A stretch of DNA of 64,000 bases from DASRHT01 sp035650355 (GCA_035650355.1 DASRHT010000046.1:62001-126000), one strand, 5' to 3'. Shown: positions 48,055 to 57,847, numbered from the stretch's first letter. Numbers and translations: made by a program. Notes: generated by a model from the letters alone, not told the origin.

Positions 48055-51000
48055 ATGCGAACAACGACGCGAAAGATCTCACCCGCAGCTCCCCCTAAAC
48101 AATCTGGTAATCCGGTATCATCGGTGGTTACGCTGGCGTTGTGGCGATTTAGACGAACATGGTTTTTGCTGCTCGTCACGACCCTCGGCCTGATTACCGC
48201 CGTGATTGTTGCCTGCTCAATACCATTATTTTCAGCGGTGACAGGCACTGCGGGCATGCGCAATATTTTGAGTGCAACCCCTGATAGCGCGACGATCAGT
48301 ATCAGCGTAGTTAACCAGGGACTTTCCACAACTATTATGCATGATGTGCTTCATCAGATTGATCCACTTATACGGCAGCATGTGGGACCTTATTTAGAGA
48401 ACACGCCAGATTTTGCTATGAATACTAATGACGCGACTGTTATCTCACCGCCGCCTGCGCCAAGACTCTATAATCTGACATTTATGAGCGCCTCGGCTAA
48501 ACAGATGTCATCGTATACGCAGATGGTGAAGGGGCGGATGCCGCGCACCGCTAGCGGGGATGAAACCGAAATTATGCTGACGCCGGCAACTGCTCAGCTC
48601 ATGGGGGTCTCCGTTGGCTCCCTCATCACGCTGAACATGGCTTTTACCGATACAGCGATACAGACCCGTTTCTTCCCCGGTCAGGGCCAGGACCCCGCAA
48701 TTCTGCAACATTTCCACAATACCACGCTTAAAGCGCGCGTTGTCGGTCTCTTTACCGTTTCTCAAGCCAACCAGGCATACTGGCATGGACAGAATCTCGA
48801 TGTCACAGAGCAGCAAGTTTCACCAGGGGTAAGTGTCACCCATTTTACCTTTCTTACCCTTAACGAGGCGTTCCTCTCTACTTTTGATCGGCTGGCCCAG
48901 AGCTTGCACCTGTCCTCCCTCTTTGCAACGTACGGGTTAAACTGGTACTATCATCTGGACCCTGCTCGCACTACCATTTTGCAGTTGGACGATCTTACCG
49001 CCCAACTGCGCAGTTTTCAAACTGCTATGACCAACAGGTTTGGTGATACACAAAATATCAATTTTAGTGATGATGGCACTACCCCCATCCCCTATCCCTA
49101 TATCGGGCAGGTTTTCCTGCTTAGCAATGTCTTATCCGGTCCTGGAGGGCAGAGCACGTTAGAGCAACTCAGGGCGCGCATCGCCGCTACGCGCATACCG
49201 GTGACGATTGTCGGGCTGCAAATTATCGCGCTCATTCTCTTCTTCGTGAGCCTGATCGCCGATCTGCTGGTGGATCGGCAGGCTGATGCCATCGCCGTAC
49301 TGCGCAGTCGGGGAGCCAGTGGCAGGCAGGTCTTTTTTTCGCTGCTGATGCAGGCCCTCAGTTTGAGCGTTATTGCGCTACTCATTGGCGCTCCGCTTGC
49401 TCTGCTGGTGGTCTATTTCTTCGCTCAACACGCCCTTACTCCCGTTGAGCAGGGCGCATTGAACCTGATCAGCGATCACCCCATCCAGACGATGCTGACC
49501 ACGGCTGGCTATGCTGTGGCTATCGCGCTCGTCGCCATCGTGACGATGGGGATGTCGCTGCGCAAGGCCATCGGTATGGATGTGCTGGCGATACGTAAGG
49601 AGGCAGCCCGTTCGACGCGCCGCCCGTTCTGGCAGCGCCTCAATCTTGATGTGGTGGCCGCTATCATCGCCCTGATCGGCTACGCCATCTCACTCTACCT
49701 CACCAGCGTCGGCAGCTTCCTCGATACCGGGACGCAGACGCTGATCACGGCTCCGCTCACCCTGGTGGCCCCCTTCTTTCTGGCTATCGGCTGCATACTG
49801 CTCTTCTTACGCCTCTTCCCAATTGTGCTGCAACTGGCTGCGCGCATTGCCGAGCGGGGACGTAGCGCGTCGGTTATGCTGGCGCTGGCGCAGATGGCGC
49901 GTGTGCCCCGTCAGAGCTTGCGTATGATTATGCTGCTGACCTTCACTACCGCGTTTGCTATCTTTTCCCTTATCTTTACCTCTTCTCAATATCAATACGC
50001 CATCGATCTGGCCGGCTATGAAACCGGGGCGGATTTTAGCGGCACAACGCATGCCAGCGACAACTCGTCACTGGCCGATGTGATGGCTGATTATCAATCT
50101 ATCCCCGGCGTCCTCTCGGTTACAGCAGGGTTCGCCGATCAGGGCTCGGTTGCAGGCGCGACGACTACGCTTTTGATGGAGATTCGCGCCGTCGATGCCG
50201 ACACCTACGCGCGCACCGCCGTCTGGCCTGCGCAGGCTTCTCATACGCCCGTCAGCGCCATTATGCAACAGCTCAGGGAGCGGCGCGCGTCTGCCATCCA
50301 CGATGATATTGTGCCCGTGTTTGTGGACGCGGTGGCCTGGAACAATCTTCACCTGCATATCGGCTCTACGTTCACCGTCGCCACGGGGGTTGCGGTCGAT
50401 CTGCATTGCCTGGTGATCGGCGAGATGGATCACATCCCCACCATCAACGATAGCACAGGCGCGGGCATCGCCGGAGATACGCCCCCACCCGGTGGCGTTC
50501 TCCTCGACTTCCAGACCTACGCCAGCATTTACAGCTATGATAGCTTGCAATCAGGGTTGAGGGCCATTCTCCCTATAAACTATTTCTGGCTGCGCACCCG
50601 CGATGATCCGGCCACGCTCGCCAATGTGCGCAAAACCATCAATACTATCCGCTTCGACCCAAGTCCCTATTATGACCGGCGCGCCCTGGCGGATGCATTC
50701 AGCACCGATCCATTCTATCTGGACCTGGCGGGCATCTTAACCTTTGGCACCGTCACCGCCCTGCTGCTGGCGCTGATCGGCAATCTGCTGGTCTCCCTGC
50801 TGAGCACGCGGGCGCGCCTGACCAGCTTCGTAGTCCTGCGCGCGCTCGGCACCTCGCCCCGCCAGCTCGGTAACGTTCTGCTATGGGAGCAAGTCATCGT
50901 CTACGCGACCTCCTTGCTACTCGGCCTGATCTTTGGCACCCTCTTCTCTGCCACCATGATCCCTAACCTCACCCTGAGCAGCATTCCCGCCAGTGGACCC

Positions 51001-51189
51001 CTCGCCGATTTCACTCCAGGCCAGTTCTACGCCTTGCAGCATGTCCTCCCGGCGCAGCCCGTCATCCCGCTTTCACTGGGGATCATTCTCGCGGCGCTTA
51101 TCGCCATCTGCATTATTGCCCTCGGTATGATGATACGCACAATCTCTCGTCCCTCAATGAGCCAGGTGCTACGGCTGAACGAGGATTAA
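48055..51189 (+). CDS. FtsX-type ABC permease, first paralogue
   Basis: A 1044-residue permease. After a short basic N terminus comes a membrane segment (WFLLLVTTLGLITAVIVACS), a ~300-residue external domain, a first FtsX core (RQADAIAVLRSRGASGRQVF with three segments, ~380-510), extra membrane segments (~530-640), a second external domain, and a C-terminal FtsX core (LVSLLSTRARLTSFVVLRAL, ~880-1040). It is clearly paralogous to the next gene, with the same domain order and motifs, indicating a tandem duplication. The pair probably forms a heterodimeric transporter with the ATPases downstream. Confidence 0.9.
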   Translation: MRTTTRKISPAAPPKQSGNPVSSVVTLALWRFRRTWFLLLVTTLGLITAVIVACSIPLFSAVTGTAGMRNILSATPDSATISISVVNQGLSTTIMHDVLHQIDPLIRQHVGPYLENTPDFAMNTNDATVISPPPAPRLYNLTFMSASAKQMSSYTQMVKGRMPRTASGDETEIMLTPATAQLMGVSVGSLITLNMAFTDTAIQTRFFPGQGQDPAILQHFHNTTLKARVVGLFTVSQANQAYWHGQNLDVTEQQVSPGVSVTHFTFLTLNEAFLSTFDRLAQSLHLSSLFATYGLNWYYHLDPARTTILQLDDLTAQLRSFQTAMTNRFGDTQNINFSDDGTTPIPYPYIGQVFLLSNVLSGPGGQSTLEQLRARIAATRIPVTIVGLQIIALILFFVSLIADLLVDRQADAIAVLRSRGASGRQVFFSLLMQALSLSVIALLIGAPLALLVVYFFAQHALTPVEQGALNLISDHPIQTMLTTAGYAVAIALVAIVTMGMSLRKAIGMDVLAIRKEAARSTRRPFWQRLNLDVVAAIIALIGYAISLYLTSVGSFLDTGTQTLITAPLTLVAPFFLAIGCILLFLRLFPIVLQLAARIAERGRSASVMLALAQMARVPRQSLRMIMLLTFTTAFAIFSLIFTSSQYQYAIDLAGYETGADFSGTTHASDNSSLADVMADYQSIPGVLSVTAGFADQGSVAGATTTLLMEIRAVDADTYARTAVWPAQASHTPVSAIMQQLRERRASAIHDDIVPVFVDAVAWNNLHLHIGSTFTVATGVAVDLHCLVIGEMDHIPTINDSTGAGIAGDTPPPGGVLLDFQTYASIYSYDSLQSGLRAILPINYFWLRTRDDPATLANVRKTINTIRFDPSPYYDRRALADAFSTDPFYLDLAGILTFGTVTALLLALIGNLLVSLLSTRARLTSFVVLRALGTSPRQLGNVLLWEQVIVYATSLLLGLIFGTLFSATMIPNLTLSSIPASGPLADFTPGQFYALQHVLPAQPVIPLSLGIILAALIAICIIALGMMIRTISRPSMSQVLRLNED

Positions 51190-51222
51190 ATAGATGGAAA
51201 TGTAAGAGAAAAGGAATGCTCA

Positions 51223-54200
51223 ATGTCCAATAGTACAAACACGCTGTCTCACAGCCATAAACGCGCTATTATGCCTTCCATCGTCACCCTGGCGCTCTGG
51301 CGCTGGCGACAAAGCGGCTTCCTTTTGTTTGTCACAGGGCTGGGGATCGTCGCTGCCATTATGATTGTCTGTGCTATCCCCTTATTTTCAGCCGTAACGG
51401 CCACGGCGGAGCTGCGCAGCCTGTTTGCTACCACGCCGACCAATGCTGATCTGATGCTGCACATCAGCACGCAAGGGTTCTCAACCAGGCTCGCGCAGGA
51501 TCTCCAGCAGGAGCTTCACCCGCTTTTTCAACAGCCGCTCCAGCCCTATTTAAGTGACCACGTCGAGCTTTCGATCAAAACGCCCGGGCTGGCGATTCTC
51601 TCACCCATGCAGACGCAGGCTGGTAACCTGATGCAACTGTTCAGCACCAGCATGCAGCAGGCCGCCCCCCATATTACGCTGCAACAGGGACAGCTCCCCG
51701 CCGATACATGCGGTGGCGAGAGCTGCAATCACGTCGATGTGCTGCTCACACCCGCCGCCGCACAAAGCCTGCACGTTACCCCTGGCGCGCTGATTACGCT
51801 GCAACTGCCCTTTTCTACGGAGGCTAACCCTGGCAAAGTTATCACCCAGCCGCTCGTATTACGCGTCTCCGGCCTCTTCACGGCCAGCGCGCCTCAGGAT
51901 GCGTTCTGGCATGGCACAACCTTCCAGCCCGTTCCAGAGTCGCAGTGGACCGTCTATACCATCCTGCTCCCCATCTCTGGCCTGCAAAGGGCGCTCGATG
52001 CTATCGCGCAAACATATCAGACAAAAGCCCCGCTCTTTCAGCTTCCTCTGGATCAGTTCTGGCAGTATCGCCTGGACCCTGCGCGCTTTACCATCGACCA
52101 GCTAGATGATCTGACCAATCAACTTGATAAGATGCAGACCGGCATCACCAATAAATACGGCTATTTACAAAATCAATCACAAACGGGGCCGGGACCATAC
52201 CCTTATGTGCAACAGATAGCGGTATCCGGCGCGACGCTCAGCAACTCCGACGGCCCCGGCATTCTGGGACAATTCCAGACGCAGGCCGCATTGTCACGCG
52301 TCCCCGTGGAAATTCTTGCTCTTGAGATCACTGCGCTGATCCTGATTTTCCTGAGTGTGATGGCGGAACTGCTGGTAGATCGCCAGGCCGATGCCATTGC
52401 CGTATTACGCAGTCGCGGGGCCAGCAGCCGTCAGATTTTTGGTTCGCTGACGACGCAGAGCATCGGTCTGAGCCTGCTCGCCCTGGTGATAGGTCCGCCG
52501 CTCTCGCTCCTCGCCGTCAGCCTGATCGCCCGCGATATCCTGCCGTCCACGCAGCAAAACGCGCTGCAAGCGATTACGGCGCAGCCGCTTGAGACGCTGC
52601 TCAATATCGGCTGGCTTGCCATTCTGGCCGCTGCCGTCTCGGTAATTGCGATGATGAGCTCGCTCAACCGCGCCACGCGCATGGACATGCTGACGATCAG
52701 GCGCGAGTACGCGCGCTCAACGCAGCGCCCGCTGTGGCAGCGTCTGCAACTCGATATCATGGCAATCATCGTCTCGCTGGTCGGCTATGCGGTCTCGCTC
52801 TACATCACCAATCTCGGCGGCCTGCTCGATACCAACACAAGGGGACTCGTCGCGACCCCCCTTGCCCTCATCGCCCCAACATTTTTATTGATCGCGGCGG
52901 TTCTGCTCTTCCTGCGCCTCTATCCCCTTTTCCTGCGCACCAGTTCAATATTAGCCATACGAGGCCGGGGAGCGCCGCCGATGCTGGCGCTGGCACAAAT
53001 AGCCCGCGCCCCGCGCCAGACGTTACGCATGATCCTGTTACTCGCGCTCGCCAGCGCCTTCGCCATTTTCACGCTGGTCTTCACGGCATCCCAGGCTCAG
53101 CAAGCGATTAACGCCGCCGCGTACCAGGTTGGAGCCGACTTCAGTGGAGACCAGCCCACATCCAGCCCCGCCCCTTCACTGGCCCGAACTATCGACCTGT
53201 ACACCCATATCCCCGGCGTCACTTCCGCCTCAGCGGGCTACACCGCCAGAGCCGTCTCCGCTGGTCTCAGCCCAAACATCCCCATACAGGTGGAAGCTAT
53301 CGATACCAGCACCTTTGCCCGTACTGCCTTCTGGCCCGCACAAATACCCACGCCAGGGCAAATCACAGGGCAGGGGCCAGCCCTGCCCCTACCATCGCCG
53401 ATGGCACAGCTCAAAGCACAGGAAAATCAAGCGTTACATGACAACGTGGTACCCGTAATTGTAGATGCAACTATATGGGATACCCTCGAACTCCATCCAG
53501 GCGCAACCTTCACCATCGATATCAATACCCTCCGTCGCCCCATCTTTCATTGCAGAGCCATCGCCAGGGTAGAGCATATCTCACCCGTAGGGACGAGCTT
53601 TAGCGCGTCCGCGGGCGCGTCCACATCGGGCACTATGCTCGTCGATTATCAGATCTTGAATACGATTTTTGGCAGGAATCTTTCACCAAACGCCAGGTTC
53701 CCAGACAGCCTGCCCGTCAACCACGTCTGGTTAAATACAAAGGATGACGCCGCAACCATAGCAGAGGTCCGAACGATTTTGACAGGCTCCAGTCTGTATC
53801 TCAATAACCTGCAAGATCGCCGCGCCCTTCTCGTTGCCACGCAGGGCGATCCGTTCTACCTTAGCCTGATTGGCACGCTGGCTATCGGCTCGGTCACGGC
53901 GCTGCTGCTGGCCTTAATGGGAAGCTTTATCGCCTCCTGGCTCAATGCCCGCGCGCGCCTCACCAATTTCGCGGTGCTGCGCGCTTTGGGCACAACGCCG
54001 CGCCAGATTGCCAGCGTTCTGACGTGGGAACAGGTTATGGTATATTTGACAGCAATGGTGATAGGGATAATCTTAGGGGCGCTGCTATCAATTACCGTGA
54101 TCCCCGCGCTTATCTTCACAAGTGCGCCCGTGAGCGCGACAACGGGTAGTATCAGCGGAAGCGCGTTCTACAGCTTGCAGCACACTCTGCCAGCGCAGAT

Positions 54201-54330
54201 CGTCCTTCCGCCGTCTCTGGGCATTGCCCTGATCATATTTATCGGCATCTGTGTCGTGGCGCTCAGCCTGATGGTCAGAATCGTCTCGCGCCCCCCCGTG
54301 GGCCAGGCGCTACGCGTTAATGAAGATTAA
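51223..54330 (+). CDS. FtsX-type ABC permease, second paralogue
   Basis: A 1035-residue paralogue of the preceding gene, 33 bases downstream. It has the same architecture, with RQADAIAVLRSRGASSRQIF in the first core and SWLNARARLTNFAVLRALGT in the second. It carries two in-frame dispersed repeats in its second external domain: a family-3 copy at 53366-53392 (encoding about QGPALPLPS) and a family-3b copy at 53587-53610 (about VGTSFSAS). The first paralogue lacks both insertions at the matching places. The repeats seem tolerated because they fall in extracytoplasmic loops. Confidence 0.9.
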   Translation: MSNSTNTLSHSHKRAIMPSIVTLALWRWRQSGFLLFVTGLGIVAAIMIVCAIPLFSAVTATAELRSLFATTPTNADLMLHISTQGFSTRLAQDLQQELHPLFQQPLQPYLSDHVELSIKTPGLAILSPMQTQAGNLMQLFSTSMQQAAPHITLQQGQLPADTCGGESCNHVDVLLTPAAAQSLHVTPGALITLQLPFSTEANPGKVITQPLVLRVSGLFTASAPQDAFWHGTTFQPVPESQWTVYTILLPISGLQRALDAIAQTYQTKAPLFQLPLDQFWQYRLDPARFTIDQLDDLTNQLDKMQTGITNKYGYLQNQSQTGPGPYPYVQQIAVSGATLSNSDGPGILGQFQTQAALSRVPVEILALEITALILIFLSVMAELLVDRQADAIAVLRSRGASSRQIFGSLTTQSIGLSLLALVIGPPLSLLAVSLIARDILPSTQQNALQAITAQPLETLLNIGWLAILAAAVSVIAMMSSLNRATRMDMLTIRREYARSTQRPLWQRLQLDIMAIIVSLVGYAVSLYITNLGGLLDTNTRGLVATPLALIAPTFLLIAAVLLFLRLYPLFLRTSSILAIRGRGAPPMLALAQIARAPRQTLRMILLLALASAFAIFTLVFTASQAQQAINAAAYQVGADFSGDQPTSSPAPSLARTIDLYTHIPGVTSASAGYTARAVSAGLSPNIPIQVEAIDTSTFARTAFWPAQIPTPGQITGQGPALPLPSPMAQLKAQENQALHDNVVPVIVDATIWDTLELHPGATFTIDINTLRRPIFHCRAIARVEHISPVGTSFSASAGASTSGTMLVDYQILNTIFGRNLSPNARFPDSLPVNHVWLNTKDDAATIAEVRTILTGSSLYLNNLQDRRALLVATQGDPFYLSLIGTLAIGSVTALLLALMGSFIASWLNARARLTNFAVLRALGTTPRQIASVLTWEQVMVYLTAMVIGIILGALLSITVIPALIFTSAPVSATTGSISGSAFYSLQHTLPAQIVLPPSLGIALIIFIGICVVALSLMVRIVSRPPVGQALRVNED
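53366..53392. repeat. Family-3 repeat inside a permease coding region
   Basis: CAGGGCAGGGGCCAGCCCTG followed by CCCCTAC, in frame within the second FtsX permease. It differs by one base from the copy at 34951-34977. Confidence 0.9.
53587..53610. repeat. Family-3b repeat inside the same permease gene
   Basis: GTAGGGACGAGCTTTAGCGC followed by GTCC, read in frame. It matches the copies at 38274 and 56135 closely. Confidence 0.85.
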
Positions 54331-54342
54331 AAAATATAAAAT

Positions 54343-54403
54343 GTAGGGGCTGGGCTTGCCTCTGCCCTGCGAACCTGTAGGGGCTGGGCTTGCCCCTGCC
54401 CTG
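54343..54403. repeat. Two tandem family-3 repeats before the ATPase gene
   Basis: Copies at 54343-54369 and 54377-54403 with a seven-base spacer, giving a 34-bp tandem unit in the leader of the first ATPase gene. Confidence 0.9.
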
Positions 54404-54423
54404 CGAACCGGAAGGGAGCATTT

Positions 54424-55398
54424 ATGCCGGAACCCATCGTAATGTGTGACAATCTGGTAAAGATCTATAAAGTGGCCGATCTGGAAGTCGTCGCCTTGCA
54501 GGGGTTAGACCTGGAGGTGGCTCCCGGGGAAATGCTGGCTATCGTGGGAGCGTCCGGCTCAGGCAAAAGTACGCTGCTCAATATTCTCAGCGGGCTGGAT
54601 GTCCCGAGCGCGGGCGGCTGCCGCGTGGATGGCAACGACCTCACCCGCCTCTCGGGTGCGCAGCGCATTCATTACCGCCGGTATATCGTCGGGCAAATCT
54701 GGCAGCAGAGCGGGCGCAACCTGCTCCCTGAGCTAAGCTCGCGAGCAAACGTGGAGCTACCGCAGATGCTGAGCGGTACCAGCACACGACAGCGCACGAG
54801 ACGAGCCCGCGAACTCCTGGAACTGGTGGGGCTAGGAGGAATGGAGCACAAAAAGCCCAATCAGCTTTCCGGCGGCGAGCAGCAGCGCAATGCCATCGCG
54901 GTAGCCCTGGCGAACAACCCTAAGGTACTGCTGGCCGACGAGCCAACCGGCGAACTCGATTCGGTCACCGCGGGCGAAATTTTTGCCCTGCTGCGCAAAC
55001 TGAATCAGCAGTTGGGACTGACCGTCATCATCGTGACGCATGATGCCGCCCTCGCCGCCGAAGTGGATCGCACCATCGCTATCAGAGATGGGCGCACCAG
55101 CACCGAGACGATTCGCCGCGAAACGGCGCTGGAGAGCGTCGAGGCCCATATGCCTGCCGCCAGCGCGGTCATCGGCCTGCCAACGGAGACGCACCGCGAA
55201 TCGATTCTGATTGACCGCGCCGGACGCCTCCAGCTCCCCAAAGAGGCCATCGAGAAATTTCCCTTTAATGGGCGCGCCGAAGTACGCATCACCGATGATC
55301 ATGTAGAGCTATGGCCCATCATCATGCCGACGAATGGCAACAGCGCAAGCAATGGGCGAACGGAGCAGCACCAGCAGATCACGCAGGAGGAAAAATAA
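54424..55398 (+). CDS. ABC transporter ATPase with an AbrB-like C-terminal extension
   Basis: The first ~225 residues are a LolD/MacB-type ATPase: Walker A GASGSGKST, signature LSGGEQQR, Walker B VLLADEPTGELDS and switch histidine VTHD. The Q-loop region reads IWQQSGRNLLPELS. The extra ~95 residues include RAGRLQLPKEAIEKFPFNGR followed by AEVRITDDHVELWPI, which looks like an AbrB/SpoVT swapped-hairpin DNA-binding module, and a hydrophilic tail. Such an extension is unusual for this ATPase class. The ATG follows GAAGGGAG. The next ATPase gene overlaps its stop by one base. Confidence 0.9.
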   Translation: MPEPIVMCDNLVKIYKVADLEVVALQGLDLEVAPGEMLAIVGASGSGKSTLLNILSGLDVPSAGGCRVDGNDLTRLSGAQRIHYRRYIVGQIWQQSGRNLLPELSSRANVELPQMLSGTSTRQRTRRARELLELVGLGGMEHKKPNQLSGGEQQRNAIAVALANNPKVLLADEPTGELDSVTAGEIFALLRKLNQQLGLTVIIVTHDAALAAEVDRTIAIRDGRTSTETIRRETALESVEAHMPAASAVIGLPTETHRESILIDRAGRLQLPKEAIEKFPFNGRAEVRITDDHVELWPIIMPTNGNSASNGRTEQHQQITQEEK

Positions 55399-56090
55399 TG
55401 CAGCCAACAGTAGCAACTTCGGTCATCGCAGAGGCGCGTGGGGTGACACGCGAGTATCATTCGGGCGGAGGTGTGGTACACGCGCTGCGCGGCATCGATC
55501 TGCGTATCCACCCTGGCGAACTGGTTGCTTTGCGCGGACGTTCAGGCTCAGGCAAAACGACGCTGCTCAATATTTTGATCGGGCTGGACAACCCCACCGC
55601 AGGACAGGTCTTTATCCTGGAACATGACCTGGCAAAGATGAACGAAAGCGAACGCGCCAGGTTGCGCCGCGAGAGCATTGGCATGATGTTCCAGAACGCC
55701 CATCTCTTCCCCTCGCTCACAGCGCAGGAAAATGTTGAGGTGCCGCTGCGGCTGGCGCGCGTGGCTTCCGCTGAACGGACCAGGCGAGCACTGGAGGCGC
55801 TGGAGCAGGTGGGATTGGGCAAACGCGCGCATCATCGGGGGTTGGAGCTTTCAGGAGGCGAACAGCAGCGCGTGGCTCTGGCGCGGGCGCTCGTCCATCA
55901 GCCGCGTTTCATCGTTGCTGACGAGCCAACGGGCAACCTTGACTCGCTCACCGGTCGCGACATCACCAAGCTGCTGCGCTCGATTTCGCACGAGGCCAAC
56001 ATCGGCCTGTTGATCGCAACCCACGATCAGACGGTGGTCAACGTCGCCGACCGCATCCTACAAATCCAGGATGGGCGCATTGTCGAGTAA
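55398..56090 (+). CDS. ABC transporter ATPase, MacB/LolD type
   Basis: A 230-residue ATPase with Walker A GRSGSGKTT, Q-loop MMFQNAHLFPSLTA, signature LSGGEQQRVALARAL, Walker B FIVADEPTGNLDS and switch ATHD. The ATG at 55398 overlaps the preceding stop and has AGGAGG upstream; a longer frame from 55311 runs through the previous gene and was rejected. It is standard size, without the AbrB-like tail of its neighbour. With the two permeases it completes an apparent heteromeric transporter of two permeases and two ATPases. Cargo unknown. Confidence 0.93.
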   Translation: MQPTVATSVIAEARGVTREYHSGGGVVHALRGIDLRIHPGELVALRGRSGSGKTTLLNILIGLDNPTAGQVFILEHDLAKMNESERARLRRESIGMMFQNAHLFPSLTAQENVEVPLRLARVASAERTRRALEALEQVGLGKRAHHRGLELSGGEQQRVALARALVHQPRFIVADEPTGNLDSLTGRDITKLLRSISHEANIGLLIATHDQTVVNVADRILQIQDGRIVE

Positions 56091-56134
56091 TGTTTCAGCA
56101 TCCTCAAGCGGGTCGAGATGACCTGCGGCTTCGT

Positions 56135-56203
56135 GGCGACGAGCTTGAGCGCGTCCCATGATGAGATGGGCGGCAAACCGGACGCGATCAATCAGGTCCC
56201 TAC
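56135..56203. repeat. Two family-3b repeats in opposite orientation
   Basis: Copies at 56135-56157 (GGCGACGAGCTTGAGCGCGT...) and, on the other strand, 56203-56180 (GTAGGGACCTGATTGATCGC...). The TAG of the second is the stop codon of the minus-strand MBL gene. Confidence 0.7.
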
Positions 56204-56931
56204 AGCACAAATGACATGAGATCGCGTCCAACCAGGATCGTCCCTTCATAGCCTTGCTGAGCGGCGAGGCGCTGGAGATGGGAGGCGTTGATCTCTCGAT
56301 AAAGATGCGAGCAGACGATGCACCTGGCCTGCGATGCCACCGCCAGATCGACAATCTCGCTATCCTGGATATGGCCCGAATCGATGACTGCCAGATCAGT
56401 ATGCTCCAGAAAAGCGATTTCCTCAGCATGAAAATAGGAATCGCCTGTGAGGGCATAGGTCTGACCGCGCCAGGCAAAACGCAGGCCGTGATTGCCGGCA
56501 GGAGGCAGGCTCAGAAACTCGAAATGGTGCGGGCCAATAGCAAACTGCCCGTCCGTCACCTCATGCACAATCACCGCGTACGAAGGCTGTTGCAGGCTGC
56601 TAGTACCGAAAACGTTCATCAATCCGCTCACCACGCGCTGAACGCCAGCAGGCCCATAAATATGGACATCCTGGCTGCGGGGAGTGCGCCGTGACCACGC
56701 GCCCGCCTGGAGGAACGGCACAAGATCCGAGACGTGGTCGGGATGGAAATGCGAGAGGACAATATGCTGCACCTGGTAATGCTGCACGCCTGCCTCTAAA
56801 AGACGCTGGACAACGCCGTGCCCACAGTCAAACAGGATGTACAGCCCCTCCAGGTCAAGCAGGACGCTGGAGGCCCGCCGCTCACATTCGATCTGGCAGG
56901 TCCCGGTCCCTAGAAGAGTTAAACTGCTCAT
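56200..56931 (-). CDS. RNase Z/ElaC-like MBL-fold hydrolase
   Basis: A 243-residue metallo-beta-lactamase-fold protein of the RNase Z-like group. It starts LTLLGTGTCQIECERRASS. The metal motif is intact (LSHFHPDHVSD), the later Asp is in ALTGDSYFH, and the final His in IVCSHLYRE. It lacks the extended exosite arm of true tRNase Z, so it may be a phosphodiesterase of other substrates. It is convergent with the ABC cluster. Its stop codon lies in a family-3b repeat. Confidence 0.87.
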   Translation of the reverse strand: MSSLTLLGTGTCQIECERRASSVLLDLEGLYILFDCGHGVVQRLLEAGVQHYQVQHIVLSHFHPDHVSDLVPFLQAGAWSRRTPRSQDVHIYGPAGVQRVVSGLMNVFGTSSLQQPSYAVIVHEVTDGQFAIGPHHFEFLSLPPAGNHGLRFAWRGQTYALTGDSYFHAEEIAFLEHTDLAVIDSGHIQDSEIVDLAVASQARCIVCSHLYREINASHLQRLAAQQGYEGTILVGRDLMSFVL

Positions 56932-57090
56932 GATAACCTCCTAATCAGTGTAATCGAAGATAAAGACACATGTCAACGACAGAACACCTCCTAAAAATGG
57001 CGCGTAGCTGTCAAAATTGCCGGCCTCTATCGTTGGTAGAGTAGAGGGGTAGTATGCTCAAGAGTCAGCTTTTGTCAAAGGAGGGCCTGG

Positions 57091-57594
57091 TTGTCACATA
57101 TCCAGATCCGCTCGCTCACCGGCAGCGATAGCGATTGGGTAGCCAATTTCGTCATCACGCATTGGGGAGCAGCAACTATAATAGCGCATGGAGTGAGCTA
57201 CACGCCGGCTAATCTGCCAGGTTTTGTAGCAATCGAGCAAGGTAAGTCAAAGGAACGTGAAAGACGAGTGGGACTGACCACTTATATGCTTCAGGGGGAC
57301 GGATGCGAGATTGTCACGCTTGATAGCACCCAGCCGGGCCTGGGCATCGGCACAGCCTTGATAGAGGCTGTCAAAAGCGTTGCCGCCCGGTCGGCATGTC
57401 GGCGGCTGTGGCTCATCACCACCAATGATAATCTGAACGCATTGCGCTTCTACCAAAAACGCGGCTTCACCCTGGCAGCCATCCATAAGAATGCGCTGGA
57501 GCAGGCACGCAAGCTCAAACCGCAGATACCGCTGCTGGGCAATGATGGTATCCCGTTACGCGACGAAATCGAGCTTGAAATGTTTTTACACTAG
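57091..57594 (+). CDS. GNAT-family N-acetyltransferase
   Basis: A 167-residue acetyltransferase. The acetyl-CoA binding region is DSTQPGLGIGTALIEAVKSV (motif A), followed by WLITTNDNLNALRFYQKRGF (motif B). The start is TTG at 57091, seven bases after AAAGGAGGG, and the product begins SHIQIRSLTGSDSDWVANFV. The substrate is unknown. It converges on the small protein gene. Confidence 0.9.
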   Translation: MSHIQIRSLTGSDSDWVANFVITHWGAATIIAHGVSYTPANLPGFVAIEQGKSKERERRVGLTTYMLQGDGCEIVTLDSTQPGLGIGTALIEAVKSVAARSACRRLWLITTNDNLNALRFYQKRGFTLAAIHKNALEQARKLKPQIPLLGNDGIPLRDEIELEMFLH

Positions 57595-57625
57595 ATATTA
57601 CATGTAAAGCATCAAATGTACTGTT

Positions 57626-57847
57626 CTACTGCATAATCGCTTCATACAATTCGCACATAATCGTGGTAGCCTCTTGCTCGCCAACGTGCCTTTCCAGGCG
57701 GTCGCAGCAAGCGCCAACATTCTTAAAGCGAGCACGAATAAAGTCGTGATTAGCCATTCCTTGAGACAGGCCGGAAATGGCAGATCGCATCGCAACATAC
57801 TCAGCCGCGATTTGCCGGCGCAACTGAGCAATCTCACTTTGACCCAT
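57626..57847 (-). CDS. Small protein paired with the divergent HTH regulator
   Basis: A 73-residue helical protein starting MGQSEIAQLRRQIAAEYVAM at 57847, where GGAAAGGG precedes the ATG. It has two adjacent cysteines (VGACCDRLERHVGE) and one near the C terminus. From memory, similar ~70-residue proteins lie beside HTH regulators with helical repeats in Ktedonobacteria; I cannot name a family. Its start faces the HTH gene across ~265 bases. A longer frame to 57946 has no ribosome-binding site. It may be a partner or cargo of the regulator. Confidence 0.75.
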   Translation of the reverse strand: MGQSEIAQLRRQIAAEYVAMRSAISGLSQGMANHDFIRARFKNVGACCDRLERHVGEQEATTIMCELYEAIMQ

